From Pyramidobacter piscolens (GTDB lineage Bacteria > Synergistota > Synergistia > Synergistales > Dethiosulfovibrionaceae), in NCBI GenBank assembly GCA_004558205.1, contig SFDM01000035.1, positions 1 through 33,066 of the forward strand: a DNA stretch of 33,066 nucleotides, given 5' to 3'. The notes below the pieces were generated by a model. The model ran no database searches and had not been told where the DNA came from. It saw only the letters and a program-made list of their open reading frames with translations. Below, in pieces: positions 7,866-15,674 of this stretch (position 1 is its first letter; each line of letters opens with the position of its first letter). Made by a program: the position numbers and the translations under genes.

Positions 7866-8840
7866 ATGAACAAATATGAAAAGGGGCTGATAGAAGCCCG
7901 CGATCAAGGCGTCATCACCGACGATCAGAGAACCCGCATTCTGGCGCTGTGCGCGCAGGAGCGACCCTGGCTCCAGATCACGTGCTACTCTCTGGGCGGA
8001 GTGCTGCTTCTGGGGGCCGTATTCTTTCTGATGAACGGCTATTGGCGGCTGCTTCACGGCATGGCGCTGGTCGCTCTGACTGTCGCGGCGGCGCTGTTCT
8101 TCTGCGGCGTGGGCGTGAAGCTGATCCGCAGGGGCGAGCGCGCGGCCGGCGGCATCTTCGCGCTGGCAGGGCTGGGGCTGATGCCCGTGGCGGTGCATAA
8201 CCTCTGGAGCTATGCCGCGGCGGCGGGCTGGATCGCCGAAGCGCCCGAGGCGGCATGCATTTTGTGGAACAACGGGGTGTTCAAGCGGCGCGAGCTGGTC
8301 ATGGAGCTCTCTGCCATCGTCTCTTCGCTTTTCATGTACGGGCTGACCGGCGAGGGACTGCTTTTGCTGCCCTGCTGCGGCGCTCTGTGGTTCCTGTTCA
8401 TGACGCTGACGGCGCTCTTCGGTTTCCTTTTCAGCACTGAGTGCGCCGTGACGGCGCTGACGGGCGCGCTGCTGCTCCTGGCGGGGATTTGCGTCAAAAA
8501 GCGCGAGGAGGACGAATCCATCGCCGATGCGCGAAGCTTGCTGCTCTCCGCGGGCGCAGCCTATCTGTGGCTCAGCGTGCTCATGGAATTCCCCTTCGGC
8601 GTCCCAAATGCGGCGAACTGCGCCATTCTGGGAGGGCTCAGCGTCATTTACATCGCCGCCGGCGCCAAAGCCGAAAAGCTGTTCATCTCCTTGCTGGGCA
8701 GCGTCTCGGCGCTCTACGCCCTATGGTACACCTTCGACACCTATTACAAAGGCTCGCACGCGCTTCCGTGGTTCCTCTTCGCCGCCGGTTCCCTGGTCCT
8801 GGGCGCGGGAATCTTCTGGGGCAAACAAAGGAAGCGGTAG
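7866..8840 (+). CDS. DUF2157-like multi-spanning membrane protein
   Basis: A 324-residue protein with a short cytoplasmic N-terminus (MNKYEKGLIEARDQGVITDDQ) that resembles the start of DUF2157 proteins, followed by about ten hydrophobic segments and a basic tail (GKQRKR). No catalytic motif is visible. AAGGGAG lies 8 nt before the ATG. Between the LuxR fusion (59 bp upstream) and the aldo/keto reductase (45 bp downstream), so likely one operon. Function unknown. Confidence 0.65.
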   Translation: MNKYEKGLIEARDQGVITDDQRTRILALCAQERPWLQITCYSLGGVLLLGAVFFLMNGYWRLLHGMALVALTVAAALFFCGVGVKLIRRGERAAGGIFALAGLGLMPVAVHNLWSYAAAAGWIAEAPEAACILWNNGVFKRRELVMELSAIVSSLFMYGLTGEGLLLLPCCGALWFLFMTLTALFGFLFSTECAVTALTGALLLLAGICVKKREEDESIADARSLLLSAGAAYLWLSVLMEFPFGVPNAANCAILGGLSVIYIAAGAKAEKLFISLLGSVSALYALWYTFDTYYKGSHALPWFLFAAGSLVLGAGIFWGKQRKR

Positions 8841-8885
8841 CTGGCGTTTTATGGCAATTTTCCAAATTCTAAGGAGGAACTATGT

Positions 8886-9908
8886 ATGAATAAGATCAGA
8901 CTGGGCAGGACCAATTTGATGGTCAGCGCTTCGGGATTCGGGGCGCTGCCCATTCAGCGTATTTCGGTCAAGGACGCGGGCTATCTGCTCCGCAAGGCTT
9001 ACGACAACGGCTTTACCTATTTCGACACAGCCAACGCTTATTCCGACAGCGAAGAGAAGATCGGCGCGGCGCTTTCGGACGTGCGCGGCCGCATCGTCAT
9101 CTCCACCAAAAGCGGCGGCAAGGACAAAAAAACGGTGCTGGAACACATTCAGCTCAGCCTCAAGCGCCTCAGGACCGACTATATCGACCTGATCCAGCTT
9201 CATAACCCCGGCGCGCTTCCCGACACGGAAGACCCGGAGAGCACCTACGGCGCCCTGCTGGAAGCCCAGAAGCGCGGCTACGTGCGCTTCATCGGCATCA
9301 CCAACCACAGCATCGAGCGCGCCCGTGCCGCCGTGCTCTCGGGCAAGTACGACACGCTGCAGTTCCCTCTGTCGTCCATCTCGCCTCAGGAAGACGTGGA
9401 GCTGGCCGAGCTGGCCCACGCCCGCGACATGGGCTTCATCGCCATGAAAGGCCTGGCCGGCGGCCTGATCACCCACGCGGCGTCCACCTTCGCGTTCATG
9501 AAGCTCCACCCCTTCGTCGTGCCGATCTGGGGCATCCAGAAAGAGTCGGAGTTGGACGAGTTCATCGCCCTGGAGAAAAACCCGCCGCGCTACGAGGACG
9601 TGGAAGCCGTCATCGAAAAGGACCGCGCCGAGCTGCCCGGCAATTTCTGCCATGGCTGCGGCTACTGCCTGCCCTGTCCCGCGGGGATCGAAATTCCCAC
9701 GGCGGCGCGCATGAGCCTTCTGCTGCGCCGCTCGCCCGTAGCGCCGCTCATGACCGAGGAGTCCAACGAGAAGATGCTGCGCATCGAGAACTGCAAGCAC
9801 TGCAACGCCTGCAAGAGCCGCTGTCCCTACGGCCTCGACACGCCCGAACTCCTCAAGGCCAACCTGGCCGACTACAAGAGCTTCCGCGACGGCTACCTCT
9901 CCAAATAG
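8886..9908 (+). CDS. Aldo/keto reductase with C-terminal double [4Fe-4S] ferredoxin domain
   Basis: A 340-residue protein. The reductase barrel carries the usual tetrad: Asp47 and Tyr52 in FDTANAYSDS, Lys75 in ISTKSGG and His106 in IQLHNPG. The C-terminus has two cysteine clusters: 255/258/261/264 (CHGCGYCLPCP) and 303/306/309/313 (CKHCNACKSRCP), as in iron-sulfur aldo/keto reductases of anaerobes. Probably a cytoplasmic NAD(P)H- or ferredoxin-linked oxidoreductase; substrate unknown. AAGGAGG precedes the ATG at 8886; an ATG at 8882 is out of frame and stops at once. A GC-rich inverted repeat AGCGGCC..GGCCGCT follows the stop. Confidence 0.92.
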   Translation: MNKIRLGRTNLMVSASGFGALPIQRISVKDAGYLLRKAYDNGFTYFDTANAYSDSEEKIGAALSDVRGRIVISTKSGGKDKKTVLEHIQLSLKRLRTDYIDLIQLHNPGALPDTEDPESTYGALLEAQKRGYVRFIGITNHSIERARAAVLSGKYDTLQFPLSSISPQEDVELAELAHARDMGFIAMKGLAGGLITHAASTFAFMKLHPFVVPIWGIQKESELDEFIALEKNPPRYEDVEAVIEKDRAELPGNFCHGCGYCLPCPAGIEIPTAARMSLLLRRSPVAPLMTEESNEKMLRIENCKHCNACKSRCPYGLDTPELLKANLADYKSFRDGYLSK

Positions 9909-10015
9909 AGCGGCCTTCGTGCTCCAATCTTCCAGCCCGGCCTTCAGGCCGCTGAACGACAAATTTGCGTTCGATGGCCGATTGCAGGCGCCCCCTGCTT
10001 GAAAACGGCAGAATA

Positions 10016-10152
10016 ATATTACGTTGCGATAAAAACGCAAAATGGGCACGGAGGGAACGGCCCGGGGGATATCCACCAAGCGAGCATGGGCAGGCCGAAG
10101 GCCGAGATAGTTTTTAGCGACTGAATGCCCCCCGGGGCGGCCCCCGTCTCCA
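10016..10152. repeat. Hairpin/MITE-like element, family A, copy 2 (right end lost)
   Basis: The left end ATATTACGTTGCGATAAAAA matches ATACTACTTTGCAATAAAAA of copy 3. The hairpin core (CCCGGGGGATATCCACCAAG; GGCCGAAGGCC; TGAATGCCCCCCGGGGCGG) is shared with the other copies. The right terminal repeat seen in copy 3 is missing; a BC-family element starts there instead. The gap from 9909 to 10525 holds no gene. Confidence 0.7.
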
Positions 10153-10446
10153 ATTAATACTAATTTCCTATTGACGTGCTTAATGTCAAATCGAAGAACC
10201 ACGTCAAAAGATTTCAACGCAAAGAGCGCAAAGGTTCGCAAAGAAAAACCTTGAAAGACTTTTAGAATCGAAAATCAACCAAAACACATAAATTATCATC
10301 ACATTCATTTGTTTTTTAATTAATAAATTAGGTTTTGTTTTTCCTTTGCGTCCTTTGCACCCTTTCTGTTCAGCCTTTGCGTTGAAATCCTTTGACTTTG
10401 AATTTGGGCCCGACATTCAGCATGTTGAATGCGAATTAATATAAGC
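10152..10446. repeat. MITE-like inverted-repeat element, family BC, copy 2 (about 295 bp)
   Basis: Left arm: GACGTGCTTAATGTC, then CACGTCAAAAGATTTCAACG and CAAAGGTTCGCAAAG. The right arm is the reverse complement of a diverged copy (CTTTGCGTTGAAATCCTTTG, then GACATTCAGCATGTTGAATG). The arms are about 80 bp each with an AT-rich centre. Closely similar to 15039-15486. No coding capacity beyond chance ORFs. Confidence 0.75.
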
Positions 10447-10462
10447 CGTTTAACTGCGAAAG

Positions 10463-10516
10463 AGTATAAAAAAGCAGGCTTCCCGGTTCAAGGCGGGAAG
10501 CCTGCTTTTTTATACT
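10463..10516. terminator. Strong bidirectional intrinsic terminator (secB-like gene)
   Basis: A perfect 22-bp stem, AGTATAAAAAAGCAGGCTTC extended by CC at 10463-10484 against 10495-10516, with a 10-nt centre. T-runs occur in both directions. It lies 10 bp past the stop of the SecB-like gene. Confidence 0.9.
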
Positions 10517-10525
10517 TTGGGAATG

Positions 10526-10948
10526 CTAGTTCTGGGCTTCGGGAGCGGGCATCGCCTGCATCTGCGAAGGATCCATAGGAGGAAGGATCACGGGGGTGGG
10601 GAGGTTGGCCAGGGAGACCAGCTGTGAGATCATAGCGCGGACGTAGGGAAGCAGCACGTTCATGCCGTTGTCCTTGAGGATAGCCTCGCGGTCCGTGCCT
10701 TCGGCGTTGATGAAGAACACGCCCGTCACGTCGGCTACGACGGTGAAGGGATAGTTGTTCGCTTCGGCTTCGTCGAAGACCTTAACGGTCAGGTTCAGGA
10801 AGACGGGTTCCTCGGGCTTGCCGCTCATGCGGACCTTCTGGTCCACCTTGATGGCGAGCGAAAGGTTCTCTTCCTTGGGCTGGAAATTGTGGTTGATGGA
10901 AAACAGGAGGTTCTCGGCGCGGAAATCAGCAAGGCGAATTTCATTCAT
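10526..10948 (-). CDS. SecB-like protein-export chaperone
   Basis: A 140-residue protein resembling SecB: an N-terminal beta region, the FFINAEG segment, the LLPYVRAMISQLVSLANLP segment (SecB LFPYARE..I..L) and the PVILPPMDP tail. SecB tetramers hold preproteins unfolded for SecA; the export role here is inferred from family. The start ATG at 10948 has AAAGGAG about 11 nt upstream. Single gene with its own promoter (TACAAT at 11022-11027) and a strong terminator. Symbol withheld because diverged SecB-like proteins also serve as toxin-antitoxin chaperones, though no such genes are adjacent. Confidence 0.8.
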   Translation of the reverse strand: MNEIRLADFRAENLLFSINHNFQPKEENLSLAIKVDQKVRMSGKPEEPVFLNLTVKVFDEAEANNYPFTVVADVTGVFFINAEGTDREAILKDNGMNVLLPYVRAMISQLVSLANLPTPVILPPMDPSQMQAMPAPEAQN

Positions 10949-11021
10949 AATGGGTAGGGCTCCTTTTTAAAAAAGAATGGATGGTAACCTGAAATTAGGA
11001 ACTGCAAAAAAACTGGTTCAT

Positions 11022-11027
11022 ATTGTA
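11022..11027 (-). promoter_or_regulatory. Extended -10 promoter of the secB-like gene
   Basis: The minus strand reads TGATACAAT, a TGN-extended -10 with 5 of 6 matches. The -35 is weak (GTTTGT at 17 bp). It gives a leader of about 65 nt before the ATG at 10948. Confidence 0.5.
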
Positions 11028-11117
11028 TCACAGGAACAGAGAAAACAAACTTAAAAGCGCTTTTTTCGTCCGGAGAGTTGCCGGTAAAAAAACGCCGCCG
11101 GTACGGCATGGAGAAAT

Positions 11118-11165
11118 CCCCCATCAGGACGGTCCCGTCCTTGCAGGACGCACTGCGGGGGTTCC
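11118..11165 (-). terminator. Possible terminator or structured 3' end after trkH
   Basis: CCCCC/GGGGG arms at about 11122 and 11156 enclose two small hairpins, including the perfect CGTCCTTGCAGGACG. No clear T-run follows, so termination is uncertain. It lies 30-80 bp past the trkH stop. Confidence 0.3.
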
Positions 11166-11195
11166 CATAAAAGAGGAGCCGCCGGCGCTTCGGGC

Positions 11196-12665
11196 CTATC
11201 GCCGCCAGGTGCGGGGCACGAAGAGCAGCAGCACCGTCATGATCTCCAGACGTCCCACGAGCATGGCGAAGGACAGCACCCACTTGCCCGACGCAGGGAC
11301 TCCGTAATAGTTGTTCACCGGGCCAAAGTCGGCCAACCCAGGCCCCACGTTGCTGAGGCAGGCCAGGACGCCGCTCAGCGACGAGACCAGGTCGATATCC
11401 AGCATGGTCATGAACAGCACGATGGCGCCGTAGATGAGCATAAAGAGCACAAAAAAGGCCAGGACGGAGCTGATAATCTCGTTCTTTATGGGCTTGCCGT
11501 TGACGCGGACGCAGAGGACGCGGTGAGGCTGAAGGGTCTGCATCATGTCTTTCTTCGCGCTGCGCAGCAGCATCATGACGCGCAGGACCTTGATGCCGCC
11601 GCTCGTGGAGCCCGCGCAGCCGCCGACGAACATCAACAGAAGCAGCACGAAATGGCAGAAAACGGGCCACTGTTCCGTATCGGTTACGGCAAAACCGGTG
11701 GTAGTCAAAATGGACACCACCTGGAACGCGGCGTGGCGAAGGATGCCTCCCAGACCGCCCCCCACGCTGTGCAGCACCGCCGACACCGTGAGAACCAGCG
11801 TTGCGCCAAGAGTCAGCCACAGATAGAAGCGGAACTCGTCGTCCTTGATATAAGCGTCCAGACGCCCACGGAGGAACAGGTAGTGCAGCGTGAAATTGAC
11901 GCCCGCGAGGAAGGTGAACAGCGTGATCACCCATTCAATGGCGGGGCTATTGAAATGGGCGATACTTTTGTTGTACGTCGAAAAACCGCCGGTAGCCAGC
12001 GTGGCGAAGGCATGGGTCAGGCCGTCGAAAAAGTCCATGCCGCAAAGCATCAGGGCGACCGTCTCAAGCGCCGTCAGGAAAAAATAGAGTTCCCACAGGA
12101 TAACCGCCGTCTGATGCAGCCGCGGCGTCAGCTTCTCTGGGATCGGCGTGGGCACCTCGGCTTTATAGAGCTCGATCGCGCCGGCGCCGATCAGAGGCAT
12201 CACGGCCAGGCCGAGGACGATAATCCCCATGCCGCCCAGCCAATGGGTCAACGCCCGCCACAGCAGGATCCCCCTCGGGTTAGACTCGATATCGGTCAAA
12301 ATTGAGGCGCCGGTGGTCGTGAAGCCCGACATGGCCTCGAAAAAGCCGTCGGTGAAGTTCGTCACCGTACCGTAGAGCACGTAGGGCAGAGCGCCGATGA
12401 ACGAGGCCACGACCCACGAAAAGGAGACGATCGCGAAGGCCTCACGCACGCCGAAGTCGTTCTGTTCCCGCCGCGCCTCGCGCTTCTTCCCGCGGGACAT
12501 CCAGAAGAACAGGACGCAGAGGCACAGGGAAAACAGAGCGCTCCCCGCCAGCGCCTTGAAATCAGGGGTTCCGTCGAACCAGGCCCACAGGGCCGGCAAA
12601 AACATGCTGGCCGCGACGACACCTCCGATCAGAGACAGGATGTGGATGACGATCCGAAAATCCAT
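11196..12665 (-). CDS. trkH: Trk-type potassium uptake membrane subunit TrkH
   Basis: A 489-residue inner-membrane channel-like transporter. All four pore-loop filter motifs are visible in order: SGFTTTGASI, LATGGFSTYN, ILTTTGFAVT and LSNVGPGLADFG. Other family features are HWLGGMGIIVLGLAVMP and GGCAGSTSGGIKVLR. Works with the cytoplasmic regulator TrkA, encoded 4 bp upstream, to import potassium. Length is normal for TrkH. The ATG at 12665 begins right after the trkA stop. Confidence 0.96.
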   Translation of the reverse strand: MDFRIVIHILSLIGGVVAASMFLPALWAWFDGTPDFKALAGSALFSLCLCVLFFWMSRGKKREARREQNDFGVREAFAIVSFSWVVASFIGALPYVLYGTVTNFTDGFFEAMSGFTTTGASILTDIESNPRGILLWRALTHWLGGMGIIVLGLAVMPLIGAGAIELYKAEVPTPIPEKLTPRLHQTAVILWELYFFLTALETVALMLCGMDFFDGLTHAFATLATGGFSTYNKSIAHFNSPAIEWVITLFTFLAGVNFTLHYLFLRGRLDAYIKDDEFRFYLWLTLGATLVLTVSAVLHSVGGGLGGILRHAAFQVVSILTTTGFAVTDTEQWPVFCHFVLLLLMFVGGCAGSTSGGIKVLRVMMLLRSAKKDMMQTLQPHRVLCVRVNGKPIKNEIISSVLAFFVLFMLIYGAIVLFMTMLDIDLVSSLSGVLACLSNVGPGLADFGPVNNYYGVPASGKWVLSFAMLVGRLEIMTVLLLFVPRTWRR

Positions 12666-12669
12666 GGCC

Positions 12670-14034
12670 CTAGTCCGCCTCGAAAATGCGCATGGCCTCA
12701 GGCATCAGGTCGGCCATCGCAAAGATGGAAATCAGGTCGCCCTGGCGGAGGATCTCGGAGCCGCCGGGCACCAGGTAGCTTGAACCGCGCTTGATCATGG
12801 CGATCAGGATCCCCTTGGGCAGCTTCAGATCCATGATTCTCCGGTCCAGCACGGGATTGCCGGGCTTCAGCACAAACTCGAGCATCTCGGCACCGATGCG
12901 GTCGATCAGCGACAGAATGCCCGCCGTGTTGGGATAGCGGATATGGCGCAGGAATGTGGATGCCAGTGTGATGTTGGGATTCAGGAGCACGTCCACGGGC
13001 AGGGCGCTTTCCAGCTCGTCGTACACCGAATTGCGCACCACGGCAATGGTCTTGCGGCATTCCAGAACCTTGGCCAGAGACGCGACGATCACGTTCATCT
13101 CGTCGTTGGCCGTGGTGGCCACAAGGCCGTCGGCCCGGTCGGCTCCCAGCTGCATCAGCAGGCGCTTGTCCATGCCGTCGCCGTTGACCACCTGGACGGA
13201 GGAATACTCCTGCGCCAGGCGCTCGCACTTCTGCATGTTCTTGTCCACCAGCGTCACTTCAATGCGGGGAAAGTTGTCCGACAGCCGGTGGGCAAGGTTC
13301 GCCCCCAGCTTGCCGCCGCCCACGATGATCACCCGCGACAGGCTGCGGTTCCCTTCCACGTCGAAAAGCCCCTGGACCCGCGACACCCGTTCGTTCAGCG
13401 TGACCAGGAAACACAGGTCGCCTTCCTTGGCCACCCAGTCGCCCGAAGGGACGAAGCCGTCTTCACCGCGCTCCACGTAGACCATGACCGCGCCGAAGTC
13501 AGGATATTTCTGCCCCACTTCGCGCAGGCTCATGCCGCAGATCGGCGAATCGGCCTCCACGGGAAAGGCGAAACTGCCCGCCCGGCCGCCGAAAAGCTCT
13601 GAAGAGTGGACCGCCGCGTTAAAAGTAAGCAGTGACGATATTTCCCGCGAGAGAGAACGCTCGGGCGACGCCATCACGTCGATGCCCAGCTCTCTGGCCC
13701 AGTCGGGCGTGTCGGTGAACTCCAAGTCGCGCACGCGCGAAAGCACCCGGGGCACACCTGCCCGTTTGGCAAGCCAGCAAGCCATCAAATTCGTCTCGTC
13801 GCGGTCCGTGCAGGCGATCAGGCAATCCACGTCGCCGTCCGCGACGACGCCGGCGGATTCCAGCACCGTGGGACGCGCCCCGTTGCCGCGGATGACGCTT
13901 ACGTCCTGCTCGTTTTCGATTTTTTCCGCCGTTTCAGGGTCCCGCTCTATAATCACCACGTCCTTCCCTTCCGCGGAAAGGGCGCTCGCTACGGTGCACC
14001 CCACGTTGCCAGCTCCGACAACCACAATTTTCAT
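12670..14034 (-). CDS. trkA: Trk potassium uptake regulator TrkA (double RCK protein)
   Basis: A 454-residue cytoplasmic protein with two Rossmann/RCK halves: MKIVVVGAGNVGCTVASAL at the N-terminus and RVIIVGGGKLGANLAHRL near residue 235, each followed by a TrkA-C ligand domain. NAD(H)/ATP binding gates TrkH. The ATG at 14034 is chosen because it begins exactly at the conserved MKIVVVGAG; the frame stays open upstream, but that part is non-homologous and overlaps the divergent promoter region. GGAG lies about 9 nt upstream. Forms an operon with trkH (4-bp gap). Confidence 0.95.
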   Translation of the reverse strand: MKIVVVGAGNVGCTVASALSAEGKDVVIIERDPETAEKIENEQDVSVIRGNGARPTVLESAGVVADGDVDCLIACTDRDETNLMACWLAKRAGVPRVLSRVRDLEFTDTPDWARELGIDVMASPERSLSREISSLLTFNAAVHSSELFGGRAGSFAFPVEADSPICGMSLREVGQKYPDFGAVMVYVERGEDGFVPSGDWVAKEGDLCFLVTLNERVSRVQGLFDVEGNRSLSRVIIVGGGKLGANLAHRLSDNFPRIEVTLVDKNMQKCERLAQEYSSVQVVNGDGMDKRLLMQLGADRADGLVATTANDEMNVIVASLAKVLECRKTIAVVRNSVYDELESALPVDVLLNPNITLASTFLRHIRYPNTAGILSLIDRIGAEMLEFVLKPGNPVLDRRIMDLKLPKGILIAMIKRGSSYLVPGGSEILRQGDLISIFAMADLMPEAMRIFEAD

Positions 14035-14102
14035 GTCCTCACGCTCCGATTTCAAGAACAGCTCAACTGCGGCCAGCCCTATGGGCTCTTGACAGTTTGT
14101 GC

Positions 14103-14108
14103 TATAAT
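14103..14108 (+). promoter_or_regulatory. Extended -10 promoter for the His-rich protein/CcdA pair
   Basis: TGCTATAAT: perfect TATAAT with the TGN extension. The TTGACA just upstream is only 8 bp away, too near to act as its -35. It lies about 80 bp before the ATG at 14187, in the divergent gap with trkA. Confidence 0.5.
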
Positions 14109-14186
14109 GTAGTGTTGTTCCATTCAAAGCTGCGTTTTTCAGACAGCTTCAAGATCATGCTTCATTCAGAAGGGAATCTGGATCAG

Positions 14187-14339
14187 ATGAATCTCCGTAA
14201 AATTATAACATTAACTTTGGTCTTTGCCATTATCGTCGCCACGTTAATTCTCAAAGCCCGGGATCCTGAACATGGACACGGGCACGATCATGCCCACGAG
14301 CTGGCGGGCGTCCATGCCCTCTCGGAGGACCGCCCATGA
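14187..14339 (+). CDS. Small His-rich single-pass membrane protein
   Basis: 50 residues: one membrane segment (about residues 6-24, IITLTLVFAIIVATLILKA) then a hydrophilic tail with HGHGHDHAH that could bind metal. Its stop overlaps the ATG of the CcdA-like gene (ATGA), so the two are probably coupled. An in-frame ATG at 14160 is an alternative start; neither has an ideal ribosome site (AAGGGA is 13 nt before 14187). No family recognised. Could be a partner of the CcdA-like protein in metal or thiol handling; that is inference. Confidence 0.55.
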   Translation: MNLRKIITLTLVFAIIVATLILKARDPEHGHGHDHAHELAGVHALSEDRP

Positions 14340-15040
14340 GCGCCTTCTTTGAGCTGCTCCACGACGCCCTCTGCGCCCAGGGTGCGTTCGCCTACGCCAC
14401 GGCCGCCATTTGGGGCGCCGTCAGCATGCTTTTGAGCCCCTGCAGCTTCGTGCTGATCCCCATGGTCATCGGCTACATCCGTCACAACTCATCGGGCGGC
14501 ACGAAAAACGCCCTGACTCTCTCGCTGGTCTTCACGGCGGGCGTCTTTCTCAACATCGCGGCGATCGGTGCGGCGGTATGCTACGCCGGAACGCTGCTGT
14601 CCCACCTCTCCTTCTTCGCCCCCGCCGTCAACTACGCGGCCGCGGGGCTGCTCTTCCTGTTCGGGCTCCATCTGCTGGACGTGATCGAGTTGCCAGGGCA
14701 CGGACACCATCATATGCAGGCCAAAGGCGCCGGCCTCTGGGGCGCGCTGACGCTGGGCGTCATCTCGGGTCTGGCTGCCGGCCCCTGCGCCATCACTCAC
14801 TTCGCTCCCGTCCTCATCGTGGCCTTCAAGGCCGCCGGAAGCACTCCGCTGTTCTCAGCCTGCGTCGTTCTGGCCTACGCCCTGGGCTACTGCAGCGTGA
14901 TCATCGCCGCGGGGCTGTCCAGCGAGAAGATCAGCCAGCACATGCGCCTTGCCGAGGGCAGCCGCGGCAACTTCATCCTCACCCAAATCTGCGGCTGGCT
15001 CGTTATCCTGGCCGGAGCCCATTTCCTCTACGAGGCCTAA
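14336..15040 (+). CDS. CcdA/DsbD-type membrane thiol-electron carrier
   Basis: A 234-residue protein with six hydrophobic segments and the paired membrane cysteines of the CcdA/DsbD transmembrane family: Cys36 in LSPCSFVLIP and Cys151 in AAGPCAITH. The family moves reducing equivalents from cytoplasmic thioredoxin across the membrane, for cytochrome c maturation, disulfide isomerisation or metal handling. A His-rich loop (HGHHHMQ, 122-128) echoes the His tail of the upstream small protein. No thioredoxin-like partner or cytochrome gene is nearby. A BC-family repeat begins at the stop codon. Confidence 0.82.
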   Translation: MSAFFELLHDALCAQGAFAYATAAIWGAVSMLLSPCSFVLIPMVIGYIRHNSSGGTKNALTLSLVFTAGVFLNIAAIGAAVCYAGTLLSHLSFFAPAVNYAAAGLLFLFGLHLLDVIELPGHGHHHMQAKGAGLWGALTLGVISGLAAGPCAITHFAPVLIVAFKAAGSTPLFSACVVLAYALGYCSVIIAAGLSSEKISQHMRLAEGSRGNFILTQICGWLVILAGAHFLYEA

Positions 15041-15486
15041 TATTAATTCTCCATTGACATGCTTAATATCAGATCGAAGAGCCACGTCAAAAGATCTCAA
15101 CGCAAAGGGCGCAAAGGTTCGCAAAGGAAAACCTTGAAAGGCTTTTAGAACCGCAAAATCAATCAAAATATACAAATTGCCATCACGCTCATTTGTTTTT
15201 TGGTTAATAAATTAGGTCTCATACTACTTTGCAATAAAAACGCAAAATGAGCACTGAAGGGACGACCCGAGGGGTATCCACCAAGCGAGTTACACAGGCC
15301 GAATAGGCCGAGATAGTCTTTAGCGACTGGATACCCCTCGGGCCGGCCCCGGTCTCTAATTTAGCCGTCTTATTGCTAAATAGTATCATTTTTCCTTTGC
15401 GCCCTCTCTGTCCAGCCTTTGCGTTGAAATTCTTTGACTTTGACCTTCGATTCGACATTAAGTACGTTGAATGCGAATTGGCATAA
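15039..15486. repeat. MITE-like inverted-repeat element, family BC, copy 3, interrupted by a family A element
   Basis: Left arm 15039-15150 (GACATGCTTAATATC, CACGTCAAAAGATCTCAACG, GGTTCGCAAAGG) and right arm about 15387-15486 (CTTTGCGTTGAAATTCTTTG, GACATTAAGTACGTTGAATG) match the ends of 10152-10446. The two arms are split by a 166-bp family A copy. The gap 15041-15674 holds no gene. Confidence 0.75.
15221..15386. repeat. Hairpin/MITE-like element, family A, copy 3 (intact, nested)
   Basis: The cleanest copy: 16-bp terminal inverted repeats ATACTACTTTGCAATA (15221-15236) and TATTGCTAAATAGTAT (15371-15386). The core hairpin pairs CCCGAGGGGTATCCA with TGGATACCCCTCGGG, with an inner GGCCGAATAGGCC. 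It sits inside the BC element just after AATAAATTAGGT, a point where copy 2 of BC is uninterrupted. Confidence 0.8.
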
Positions 15487-15603
15487 CTCGCTTTAAGAAT
15501 CGCGGGGAATGGCGCCTCAACAAGCATTCCCTATTTTCAGCAATTCGGCAGCCATACTTTGATCTTTACTGTTCCGCGCCGATAATAAGCCCTGCGGACA
15601 AAC

Positions 15604-15661
15604 AAAAAGGACCCTGCGGCGAAAAACGCGTTTTGACGTTTGACGCCGCAGGGTTCTTTTT
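15604..15661 (-). terminator. Intrinsic terminator of the hyd/ABC unit
   Basis: An 18-bp stem with one mismatch, AAAAAGGACCCTGCGGCG against CGCCGCAGGGTTCTTTTT, with T-runs both ways. It lies 14 bp past the stop of the last binding-protein gene. Confidence 0.85.
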
Positions 15662-15674
15662 GATCAGCCAGTTT

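Noticed and set aside
6444..8840. 798-codon plus-strand ORF joining two genes
   Set aside because: In its first part it is an out-of-frame, Arg/Pro-rich reading of the LuxR-fusion gene; only the last 324 codons (from 7866) form the real DUF2157-like gene.
8880..10241. 453-codon minus-strand ORF
   Set aside because: It is the antisense shadow of the aldo/keto reductase plus repeat sequence; the plus strand has clear motifs and a good ribosome site.
14089..14108. TTGACA/TATAAT promoter at 14089-14108
   Set aside because: The two hexamers are only 8 bp apart, so they cannot act together; kept as an extended -10 only.
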